Source: Myxococcales bacterium
GTDB taxonomy: Bacteria; Myxococcota_A; Polyangia; Haliangiales; J016
DNA length: 8,520 nucleotides
Reading direction: 5' to 3'
Assembly: GCA_014238595.1 (NCBI GenBank)
Contig: JABAAV010000072.1
Coordinates: 1-8,520 of the forward strand
Below the pieces are notes generated by a model. The model had not been told where the DNA came from. It made no database searches and was given only the letters and a program-made list of their open reading frames with translations. Position 1 is the first letter of the stretch; every line of letters starts with the position of its first letter. Made by a program: the position numbers and the translations under genes. Positions 1 through 6,738 of the stretch are shown piece after piece.

Positions 1-89
1 TTAGCACGGCGCATGGATGTGACTGTATCATGACTCTAATGCTAGGGTTGTATTTATAGATATCTATTGATAGATTCCGCGTAGTCTAT

Positions 90-2003
90 ATGAGATTACT
101 GAGTATTCAGAAGCAGGGTGTCATTTACGTGATAGGAGTTTTGTCATTGTTTATGACGTTTGGATGTACTCAAACACGGGAAAAACCGAATCTTGTAGGC
201 CAAGATATGCGGCTTACATTGTTGCATACCTCAGATATTCATTCGAGAATTCTCCCGTATACTGTGACGCCGAATCGTTTTGAGAGGCAAGATGGTCTTG
301 TGATTGAAAACAAACCGTTTGGCGGTATCGCAAGAATGGCAACGGTTGTTGAAGATGAACGTCGTAGATCGACACGTTCGCTGTGGCTTGATTCTGGCGA
401 TATTTTTCAAGGTGCACCTATTTTTAATCTTTTTCATGGTGAAGCCGAAGTTCGTGCATTAAGCAGAGCAGGATTAGACGTCAGTGTTCTTGGTAACCAC
501 GAGTTTGATGCAGGCAGCCGCAATTTATTTAATCAGCTCGATAATTGGTCATCATATATGCCTATTGCAGCTAATTACTTATTCGATAAACCAAGAAATC
601 CTGATGAGCGTACACTTAACGATATTGTTGAGCCGTTTGTTGTTTATGATTTAGAAGGTGTCTCTGTTGGTGTTATCGGTATGGGTAACTATTCTTCAAT
701 GACTGGTATTTTTGAAGGGGGCAATTCATTAGGGATTCGTCCTATTAATTCAACTGATGTGATACGTCGCTATGTGGGTTTATTACGACCTGTCGTTGAT
801 GTGGTTGTTGTTGTCTCGCATCTTGGTCTTGATGAAGATGAAGGGCTAAGTAGTGATGAACTTGAGACCGACATTCTTAATCCATTTCCATTGCAGGGGG
901 TTGATCTGATTTTGGGAGGGCATCTCCATGTTGTTCTTGATCCACCTAAAGTCATACCGAATGATGATCAAGGTCATCAAACAGTCGTTGTTCATTCAGG
1001 GGCTTTCGCTAAATATGTTGGTAGACTTGATATTGTTGTTCGTATAGGAGAAGACAACAATGACCCTAAAAAGCGTAGCCGCATCACAGCCTTTACTTAC
1101 GAAAATTTACCGATTGATTCGCGAATCCCTGAACATCCTGACTTAGTTGAATTGTTACGTCCGTACACGCTTCGCCTCAATGACACGATTAATCTTGATG
1201 GTGTTTTTGCCTATATCAATACAGAAGATGGTATTGACCGCAGTCATGATTCCGGTGGAGATTCACAACTTGGCAATCTTGTTGCTCGTACGATGCAAAC
1301 ACGCGCTGGTGTAGAAGCAGAATTTGCATTGACTAATTCTCTGGGTATTCGTACCGATTTTGATCCAGGAATATTAACGCGAGAACAAATGTTTAATGTG
1401 TTTCCTTTTGAAAATGACATTGTGATTATGTATTTATCAGGAACAGAGGTACAAGCGATGCTTGATTTTGTATCTCAACGGAGTTCGGGGCGTGGTTGTC
1501 GCACACAAGCACAAGTTTCTGGTATTTGGTTTGACATGGTCTGTGATTCAGAAGCATGTCCTAAAGTATGTGATTCTGAAAATCGATGTGAAGCACCTCG
1601 TGCTTGTGCGAAAAACATTGCATTAGGTGAAAATTGTCGCAATGGCAACCCGAATGGTTCCATTGATTTTGCAACATGCAACGCGTTAGAACACAACAGT
1701 GTTTATCGAGTGGCCGTGAATGATTATATTGCACAAGGTGGTTCAGGGTTTGATGTACTGGAACGCAACACGTTTAAACAATACACAAACATTACTATAC
1801 GAGATGCGTTTGTTCAGTTCCTTCGTACACAAAAAACCTGTCCTGAATCAATTTGTGTCAATATGGATTCTACGGGTGAGGCTAGTGACACTGAAGATGG
1901 TGGAAATACCTGTGTCTCTGTTCAAAGCCTGTATGGCACTATTGCTTGTATTGATAATACTTTAGAACCTCATGATGGACGTATCCGTGCGATTTTTGAA
2001 TAA
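90..2003 (+). CDS. 5'-nucleotidase family lipoprotein (UshA/YhcR-type metallophosphatase)
   Basis: Predicted surface or periplasmic metallophosphoesterase that removes phosphate from nucleotides; the exact substrate is unknown. The N-terminus is a signal peptide with a lipobox-like TFGC, giving lipidated Cys26. The metallophosphatase domain (about 42-330) has every expected residue: D49 and H51 (SDIH), D104 (DSGD), N136 with the catalytic pair H137/D140 (GNHEFD), H244 (SHLG), and H278/H280 (GGHLH). The 5'-nucleotidase C-terminal domain (about 365-590) shows GNLVART, NVFPFEN and NDYIAQGGSGF. A Cys-rich insert of about 60 residues with eight cysteines (about 470-530) lies inside that domain, and four more cysteines lie in the last 50 residues; these suggest disulfides and export. 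At 637 residues it is longer than UshA (about 550), the excess being mostly the insert and tail. No clear Shine-Dalgarno precedes this ATG; it was chosen because it supplies the signal peptide. The stop lies inside the next reading frame, suggesting cotranscription. Family is certain; the exact substrate is not. Confidence 0.93.
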   Translation: MRLLSIQKQGVIYVIGVLSLFMTFGCTQTREKPNLVGQDMRLTLLHTSDIHSRILPYTVTPNRFERQDGLVIENKPFGGIARMATVVEDERRRSTRSLWLDSGDIFQGAPIFNLFHGEAEVRALSRAGLDVSVLGNHEFDAGSRNLFNQLDNWSSYMPIAANYLFDKPRNPDERTLNDIVEPFVVYDLEGVSVGVIGMGNYSSMTGIFEGGNSLGIRPINSTDVIRRYVGLLRPVVDVVVVVSHLGLDEDEGLSSDELETDILNPFPLQGVDLILGGHLHVVLDPPKVIPNDDQGHQTVVVHSGAFAKYVGRLDIVVRIGEDNNDPKKRSRITAFTYENLPIDSRIPEHPDLVELLRPYTLRLNDTINLDGVFAYINTEDGIDRSHDSGGDSQLGNLVARTMQTRAGVEAEFALTNSLGIRTDFDPGILTREQMFNVFPFENDIVIMYLSGTEVQAMLDFVSQRSSGRGCRTQAQVSGIWFDMVCDSEACPKVCDSENRCEAPRACAKNIALGENCRNGNPNGSIDFATCNALEHNSVYRVAVNDYIAQGGSGFDVLERNTFKQYTNITIRDAFVQFLRTQKTCPESICVNMDSTGEASDTEDGGNTCVSVQSLYGTIACIDNTLEPHDGRIRAIFE

Positions 2004-3273
2004 TAATTATTATTTATTAATGCTTATCTTTGGTGTGAGTGTTTCATGCTCAGAGCAATTACCTTCAATTACAGGCACAACATCAATTCGAATGAACATC
2101 CATACACCAATGGATTGGGGTACTGCTGCTGATCGATTGGATGAGTCTCCTTCTGAGATTGAAATATCTATGGCAATGATCAAGTCTGATGGTGAGATCG
2201 ATGTTTCGTTTGAAGGTAGTATTGATCTGTATAGTTATTTCTTGGGGAGTTTAACACCATCACGAAATGTCGTTGAACCCGATTGTTTATGGCAAGGGGC
2301 CTGGTGGTGTTCATCAGAACTTAATGAAGTAGTCATGCCGCTTTGTCGTGTAACACTTTCTGAAGGCAGTCATTTTTCAAATGCTGTCGGAAACTGTCAA
2401 ATTAAAAACGATACACGCTTGGTTGTGACAGTATTGTCACCTATGTATGATCATTCATTGCTCTGGGCAGAGCATGTCTATGATAAGAATGCAACTTATG
2501 CCACTGGAACGAGTGAATCTCTCTGGATTCGTTCACCTTATCTTCAAGAAATTTCTAAACCGTATGATGAAGATTCACAAACAGCATTAGAACGCTCTCC
2601 TTTAGAAAACAAACAAATCAATGTCACACAGTCACGTTATGGAGATACAGGACATTTGATTGTTACAGGCGTCTATCCAGATCGATATACATTGTCGGAT
2701 ATTAATTGTCCTCAAGAAGGTTCAACATGTCAGACGGGGGCTTATGATTCGATTGTTGTTTATAGTTTTAATCAAGCCAGAGATGAATTTGGCAATTCAC
2801 TTAAAGTCGGCCATATTGTTTCGAGATTGACAGGTGCGGTTATGGAATTTATTGGACTAACCGAATTGAGCTTTCCCCAAACATTTTTAGAAGATCAAAC
2901 ACCAAGAGCCGACAAAGTTCCCGAACCTGCTTCGATCCGTTCTGATTGGCTTCGATATCCTCCGTCTCAGCAAAATCTTATTGAACTTGAAAAACTGGAA
3001 GCATCTTTAGTGTCTGTTGAAGGAGTCGTGTGTAATTTTGACAATGAATATGTGAAAGCTGATTTTGAAGAATATGGTCAATGGAAAGTAGATGTTGGAC
3101 AAGGTTGTCGTAATGCAGTCAACATTATCTCATATGGCCAAGCGCCTGATTTTGATCCACAAGCACATCAAAACGAACAAATTAAAATCATTGGTACATT
3201 GCAACCCGTTAATATTGGTCAATTTCATGTGTGGATTGTTCATCCGAGAAATCGAGACGATATTCAGCAATAA
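1972..3273 (+). CDS. Exported lipoprotein-like protein with two OB-fold-like domains
   Basis: I do not recognise a named family for the whole protein. The N-terminus is a signal peptide (hydrophobic LLMLIFGVSVSC) with an imperfect lipobox. A beta-rich region of about 35-170 follows. Two similar units come next. Unit 1 (about 226-304) starts HLIVTGVYPDRYTL and ends VMEFIGLTELSFP. Unit 2 (about 346-432) starts VEGVVCNF and ends HVWIVHPRNRDDI. This pattern (G-V-x-x-x opening strand, a 'gives/uses in context' strand, then G-x-V/L with EF-GLTEL) resembles the OB-fold domains attached to extracellular nucleases such as YhcR and ExeM; that match is by eye. No nuclease catalytic motif is visible, so a binding or adaptor role is inferred. 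The frame overlaps the nucleotidase end by 32 bases. GTG at 1987 is an alternative start, giving a more usual signal peptide (MRFLNNNYY) with a GGA seven bases upstream. Confidence 0.85.
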   Translation: MMDVSVRFLNNNYYLLMLIFGVSVSCSEQLPSITGTTSIRMNIHTPMDWGTAADRLDESPSEIEISMAMIKSDGEIDVSFEGSIDLYSYFLGSLTPSRNVVEPDCLWQGAWWCSSELNEVVMPLCRVTLSEGSHFSNAVGNCQIKNDTRLVVTVLSPMYDHSLLWAEHVYDKNATYATGTSESLWIRSPYLQEISKPYDEDSQTALERSPLENKQINVTQSRYGDTGHLIVTGVYPDRYTLSDINCPQEGSTCQTGAYDSIVVYSFNQARDEFGNSLKVGHIVSRLTGAVMEFIGLTELSFPQTFLEDQTPRADKVPEPASIRSDWLRYPPSQQNLIELEKLEASLVSVEGVVCNFDNEYVKADFEEYGQWKVDVGQGCRNAVNIISYGQAPDFDPQAHQNEQIKIIGTLQPVNIGQFHVWIVHPRNRDDIQQ

Positions 3274-3310
3274 CTTTAAAGATATATTTATCTGTCAGTC
3301 ATTTTTACAT

Positions 3311-3316
3311 TAAGGA
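3311..3316 (+). promoter_or_regulatory. Ribosome binding site of the barrel protein gene
   Basis: TAAGGA lies five bases before the ATG at 3322. It is the clearest Shine-Dalgarno site on the + strand side of the window and fixes the start of the downstream gene. Confidence 0.7.
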
Positions 3317-3321
3317 ATTTT

Positions 3322-4869
3322 ATGAAACGTTATTACTTGATCATCATCAGCTTTGTTTTCATTTCGCAGAATGTTTCTGCAGAAACAAAGACGGACGCAT
3401 ATCTTATTGACGAAGAACCAATCGAATCTGTCGATGAAAACAAACCCTATAAGGGAGAGTTTTTTGATACACGTCTCAATTTTACATTGACCAATGAAAA
3501 TATCTTTGGTGATCCGTCTAAAGCAACAGTTCCGAATTATCCAGGGTGGCGTTTTGATGTCCCGAACGAACAAGGAACTTTGTTTTTTGATAATTACGAT
3601 ACGAGATTTTCAGGGTTTGAAACATTATCACATGCTGTGTTGTATAAATTAGAAAAACAAGGCAATTGGGATTTAGAAGGTTCTTTCGTGCTTCGTATGA
3701 ATCAACGTGCAGAACGTAACATTGTATTTACGGATGCAGGTTCTTATTTGCGTGCAGCCTATTGGTTTTCCAAAGATCGAAGTGACATGAATCGACTGTC
3801 TTTTTTGATGTTTCCAACGTCAAGTGATCGATTTCGTCTTGGTTACAGTTATCGATTGTCATGGGGAGGAAATGGTGTCTATAACCGTACGAAATATTCT
3901 GTTCCAGGAATCAAAATTCAATATGAAAATGAACGATTCTATATGTTTGCTGGGGCTAAATCTTCAGTTGTGATCAATCGAGAGATTGATGAAGAGCGTG
4001 CAGTTTTAGGTGGTTTGGCTGGAATGGGTTTTGATATCACTGATATTGTTCGTATTGAAGCCAATGGTGGTTACTTTGATCGTGGATCGAATGAATTACC
4101 TGATCTTGTAGATACTAATGTGTCACTTTATGGAGGGTCATTACAACTTGCTATACATAAAGGAATGCCGGTTGCTTCTTCAATTGATTACAAATTATAT
4201 CGTAACGATCCAGAACGTGTTGTGAATTTATTTCGTAAACCTTATTACCCTGGTGGATTGAGTTGGTTAGTTACTGCAGAAGGCACAGTCTTGGGTCAGG
4301 TATTAAAAAAAGCGGCAGGTGAACCAGGTGTGACTGATGTACAGTATGGTTACGCTGGAGATGTTAATGTTCGTCTCAAGGCAGATTATTTCCGTTTTAG
4401 AATGGATCTTCAATATCGTGATCTTGCATTTATGTTACATCGAACACCCTCTATCCCTGCTTTTACAATCATTCCTTCAGACTATGGATTGCAATCGAAT
4501 TGGTTTGGATCAGTGGGCGTTGATTATCATATTAAATCTTCATCCTATACCATTGGATTGATTGCAGGCCTTGAACAACCAGCAACATTTACAGTCAATG
4601 ATAAAATCACTGTTGTTCGTAGTTCAGGTGATTTTTCAGAAATTCCTAAAAATGAAGAAGTGTTACCATTAACTGCTGTTAAATTGGTTCAACGCATGGA
4701 TTTGTCAGAAAGCTTTTCAGCCATCTTTGATGTGTATTTAGAAAGGGATCCTAACTTAACGCGACTTGAACGTTCAGGAACAGAAGAGTTGTTTGACATC
4801 AAGCCTGTCTTTGACGAAGAAAATATCAATCGATTTGGTTTGAATTTTACGGTGCAAGCTCGATTTTAA
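3322..4869 (+). CDS. Predicted outer-membrane beta-barrel protein
   Basis: Function is unknown. A clean signal peptide (MKRYYLIIISFVFISQNVSA) has a probable cleavage site VSA|ET after residue 20. There is no lipobox and no internal transmembrane helix. The rest is rich in aromatic residues and alternating hydrophobic/polar strands (for example RFRLGYSYRLSW, LKADYFRFRMDLQYRDLAFML), and the protein ends in NFTVQARF. A C-terminal phenylalanine with alternating residues is the classic signal for BAM-assisted outer-membrane insertion. At 515 residues there is room for a barrel of roughly 16-20 strands, by rough estimate only. It lies 48 bases after the OB-fold lipoprotein on the same strand, so it could be the membrane partner (porin or anchor) of the two lipoproteins. 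Specific substrates cannot be read from the sequence. Confidence 0.85.
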   Translation: MKRYYLIIISFVFISQNVSAETKTDAYLIDEEPIESVDENKPYKGEFFDTRLNFTLTNENIFGDPSKATVPNYPGWRFDVPNEQGTLFFDNYDTRFSGFETLSHAVLYKLEKQGNWDLEGSFVLRMNQRAERNIVFTDAGSYLRAAYWFSKDRSDMNRLSFLMFPTSSDRFRLGYSYRLSWGGNGVYNRTKYSVPGIKIQYENERFYMFAGAKSSVVINREIDEERAVLGGLAGMGFDITDIVRIEANGGYFDRGSNELPDLVDTNVSLYGGSLQLAIHKGMPVASSIDYKLYRNDPERVVNLFRKPYYPGGLSWLVTAEGTVLGQVLKKAAGEPGVTDVQYGYAGDVNVRLKADYFRFRMDLQYRDLAFMLHRTPSIPAFTIIPSDYGLQSNWFGSVGVDYHIKSSSYTIGLIAGLEQPATFTVNDKITVVRSSGDFSEIPKNEEVLPLTAVKLVQRMDLSESFSAIFDVYLERDPNLTRLERSGTEELFDIKPVFDEENINRFGLNFTVQARF

Positions 4870-4901
4870 TTCGTGGAGTTCTCGCACTACAATAAAAACG
4901 A

Positions 4902-5672
4902 CTAGCGATTGTTTCGAATTCGTTCTAATTCAGAGCGAACTAACATTTCAAGATCAGTTGTCTTTGATGCCGTATCATTTGTCTTTGATGCCGTATGGTT
5001 AAATACAGATGTTGCACGATCGGCTGCTGTTCCAAGGTTTGATTTTTCGCGTTTGAGCAATAATGCGTGAATATCATCAGGATTGAGATGCTTGATGCCA
5101 CCAAGCGGTAAAGCTAGTGTTGCTATTTTTGCAAGATGTTCCACAAGCTCTAAACGAAGATAGGCTAATGTTAATGTGGAACCCCATGCTAGTACGCCAT
5201 GGTTTTCTAATAAAACGGCATCATGTGATTTTACATATGGGATTAACGCATCGACTGCGGATTGACCTGGCATAGCAAAAGGGACTGTAGGTATTGAAGC
5301 TCCAAGCGAAACCACAGCTTCTGCGATAAACGGTGTTTCAATGATATTACTTTTTGCACAGGCAATAGCCGTTGAGTAGGGAGGATGAGCATGAATCACT
5401 GCATGTGTATCTTGGCGGTGTTGGTAAACAGCAAGATGAAGATTGAGTTCGCCAAAGGGTTTTCGAGTGCCTTGTTTTTTTGTGCCTTTATTGTCTACGA
5501 TTAATAAATGTTCTTTTTCAAGGGCACCCTTTGATGTTGCAGTCGGTGTAATTAAAATTTGATCCGAATTGAGTCGACTCGAAAGATTTCCATCGTGATT
5601 GGCTACCCAATTGTTTCGATAGATTTCATGAGAAAAATGAATGATTTCTTTATACGATAAATTTGACATCAT
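4902..5672 (-). CDS. Class II aldolase (FucA/AraD-like) with putative microcompartment-targeting tail
   Basis: Zn-dependent aldolase of the class II aldolase/adducin fold, expected to cleave a sugar 1-phosphate (such as fuculose- or rhamnulose-1-phosphate) to DHAP and an aldehyde; epimerase activity of the AraD type is also possible in this fold. The catalytic set is complete and spaced as in FucA: N29 and S31 in GNLSSR, T44-G49 in TATSKG (phosphate site), acid/base E75 (FGELNLH), and Zn ligands H94/H96 (HAHPP) and H158 (ENHGV). The core ends near residue 208. Beyond it lie a Ser/Thr/Asn/Lys-rich linker (about 209-238) containing a seven-residue duplication, then an amphipathic helix (239-256, DLEMLVRSELERIRNNR) much like the encapsulation peptides that send enzymes into BMC shells. 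The gene starts six bases after the vertex-protein stop; Met2 is an alternative start. The family is firm, the substrate is not, and the targeting role is inferred. Confidence 0.92.
   Translation of the reverse strand: MMSNLSYKEIIHFSHEIYRNNWVANHDGNLSSRLNSDQILITPTATSKGALEKEHLLIVDNKGTKKQGTRKPFGELNLHLAVYQHRQDTHAVIHAHPPYSTAIACAKSNIIETPFIAEAVVSLGASIPTVPFAMPGQSAVDALIPYVKSHDAVLLENHGVLAWGSTLTLAYLRLELVEHLAKIATLALPLGGIKHLNPDDIHALLLKREKSNLGTAADRATSVFNHTASKTNDTASKTTDLEMLVRSELERIRNNR
4958..4996. repeat. 21-bp-period tandem duplication in the aldolase linker
   Basis: The 18-bp string TTGTCTTTGATGCCGTAT occurs at 4958-4975 and again at 4979-4996, a period of 21 bases. It is in frame with the aldolase and gives the repeated residues TASKTND / TASKTTD (227-240) directly before the C-terminal helix. 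It looks like a recent slippage that lengthened a disordered linker without touching the enzyme core. Confidence 0.9.
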
Positions 5673-5678
5673 AGATGG

Positions 5679-5951
5679 TTAAGATTCAGAAGGGTGATCA
5701 ATAATACCGACAATCAAAGACCTCATAGGCAATAAGTTTTTGGGTTGTAATATTTGTTGAGCGGCTTGTTCTTCATGAACCACCAAGACGGTATCGCCTT
5801 CTCCTGCTTGCATATTGTCCATGGCTACTGTTACAGCAGGTAGGAGATTGTTGTTTTTATCAAGATTCTGAATGAGCAGAAGCGTATAACCTTTAAGCTC
5901 TTTTGCTTTTATATTGGCGGTTACGGTACCAACAACCCGTGCTGCATACAT
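5679..5951 (-). CDS. EutN/CcmL-family bacterial microcompartment vertex protein (BMC-P)
   Basis: Small shell protein of the family whose pentamers close the vertices of carboxysomes and metabolosomes. The 90-residue length is typical. Family features are seen in order: first strand MYAARVVGTVTAN, the GYTLLLIQNLD strand, VAMDNMQAGEGDTVLVV (cf. 'AxDxxGAGxGExVLV' in EutN and CcmL), the AAQQIL helix, and the closing IVGIID. The segment HEEQAAQQ replaces the more usual GSSAR-like stretch, so it is not a close EutN or CcmL orthologue. It sits 13 bases after the P-loop gene and 6 bases before the aldolase, clearly in one operon. No BMC-H or BMC-T shell gene is in the window, so its shell partners must be elsewhere if it acts in a compartment. 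No strong Shine-Dalgarno is visible. Confidence 0.9.
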   Translation of the reverse strand: MYAARVVGTVTANIKAKELKGYTLLLIQNLDKNNNLLPAVTVAMDNMQAGEGDTVLVVHEEQAAQQILQPKNLLPMRSLIVGIIDHPSES

Positions 5952-5964
5952 CGCTGATGCTCAA

Positions 5965-6612
5965 TCAATTAGGAACGATGGCAGAAGGTTTGATTGAACG
6001 AATATTTTTTTTGATTTTTGTTTTGCCATGATCATAAGGTCCCTTGGAGAGCTCTCCGGACAATGATAGACGATGAAGAACGAATTCGATGGCACGAACA
6101 CGTTCTTGCATACACATAGACTCAATAGGTAAATATTCAATGTTATATTGTTCTAATAAAAGTTTGATCATGCCATCAACACGGACGATCGCTTCCCATG
6201 ACAGATTTGAACGTATGCCGTCTTGTGTAATGAGTGGTTTATGTGGACGAAGAAAAAAAACAATGCCTTGTCTTACCCAATCCATATAGTCGGTAAATTG
6301 TGTTTCATTAAGCAGCTTAGAAAGAACCGTGGTATGTTCAGCCGCATATGCGAGATTATCGAACGTACGATCACTAACAAATGGACCATTTTGTGCTTTT
6401 TCAACTTCAATTTGTCGATGAAATACACGAGCTTGGTATTCCCCAACCAAATCAATATCAGTTCGCAGTGCATCTAAAGAAGTTTCCATTTCAGCTAAGA
6501 CTGAGCGGGCTACTTCTGTAATCATTGGTAATTTGTAGCGATTGCTCACATAACGACAGAGCGTTGTTTTGCCTGTAGAGTGGCTTCCGACGAAATAAAT
6601 CTGCATGCCCAT
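5965..6612 (-). CDS. P-loop ATPase/kinase, NadR-like (AAA_28 type)
   Basis: Nucleotide-binding protein with a Walker A motif at its very N-terminus (GSHSTGKTT, residues 9-17). Next comes TEVARSVL (32-39) and a Walker B/lid-like stretch FVSDRTFDNLAY (78-89). This layout matches the AAA_28 group, which includes the ribosylnicotinamide kinase domain of NadR. The protein has only this domain (215 residues) and ends in a basic tail (KTKIKKNIR, about 197-205). It opens the operon with the vertex protein and aldolase. Possible jobs are phosphorylating a small metabolite for the pathway or servicing its nucleotide cofactor; neither is shown by the sequence. Met3 is an alternative start, and neither Met has a good Shine-Dalgarno. 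The fold is firm, the substrate unknown. Confidence 0.87.
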   Translation of the reverse strand: MGMQIYFVGSHSTGKTTLCRYVSNRYKLPMITEVARSVLAEMETSLDALRTDIDLVGEYQARVFHRQIEVEKAQNGPFVSDRTFDNLAYAAEHTTVLSKLLNETQFTDYMDWVRQGIVFFLRPHKPLITQDGIRSNLSWEAIVRVDGMIKLLLEQYNIEYLPIESMCMQERVRAIEFVLHRLSLSGELSKGPYDHGKTKIKKNIRSIKPSAIVPN

Positions 6613-6670
6613 ACGCTAAGGGTAATTGAAGGTACATGCAAGCAAAATCAGAAAATTCCTAAGAAAATCC

Positions 6671-6707
6671 CCAAAAACGATTCCATGTTGATTGGAATCG
6701 TCTTTGG
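6671..6707 (-). terminator. Probable rho-independent terminator of the LDLa gene
   Basis: An inverted repeat with a perfect 9-bp stem (ACGATTCCA at 6677-6685, TGGAATCGT at 6693-6701) and a 7-base loop, extended by CCAAA/TTTGG (6671-6675 with 6703-6707) after one mismatch. Read on the - strand, the 9-bp core is followed by TTTT and a second T-rich stretch. It starts 31 bases after the stop of the LDLa gene and ends before the P-loop gene, so it separates the two transcription units. The T run is interrupted by G residues, hence moderate confidence. Confidence 0.55.
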
Positions 6708-6738
6708 AGAAGTAATGCCTGTACAATGGATGAATTGA

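Noticed and set aside
1..89. 3' end of an upstream gene on the + strand
   Set aside because: The open stretches before the first stops are too short (about 10-19 codons) to support any gene call.
4870..4901. Bidirectional terminator in the convergent gap
   Set aside because: There is a short T run on the - strand, but no stem longer than about four pairs without mismatches.
6223..6477. Open frames on both strands inside the P-loop gene
   Set aside because: Shadows of the P-loop ATPase frame, whose Walker A and family motifs are clear.
6601..6643. Pair of TGCATG motifs flanking the P-loop gene start as an operator
   Set aside because: The motif is a 6-base palindrome and one copy lies in the coding sequence; two copies are not enough evidence.
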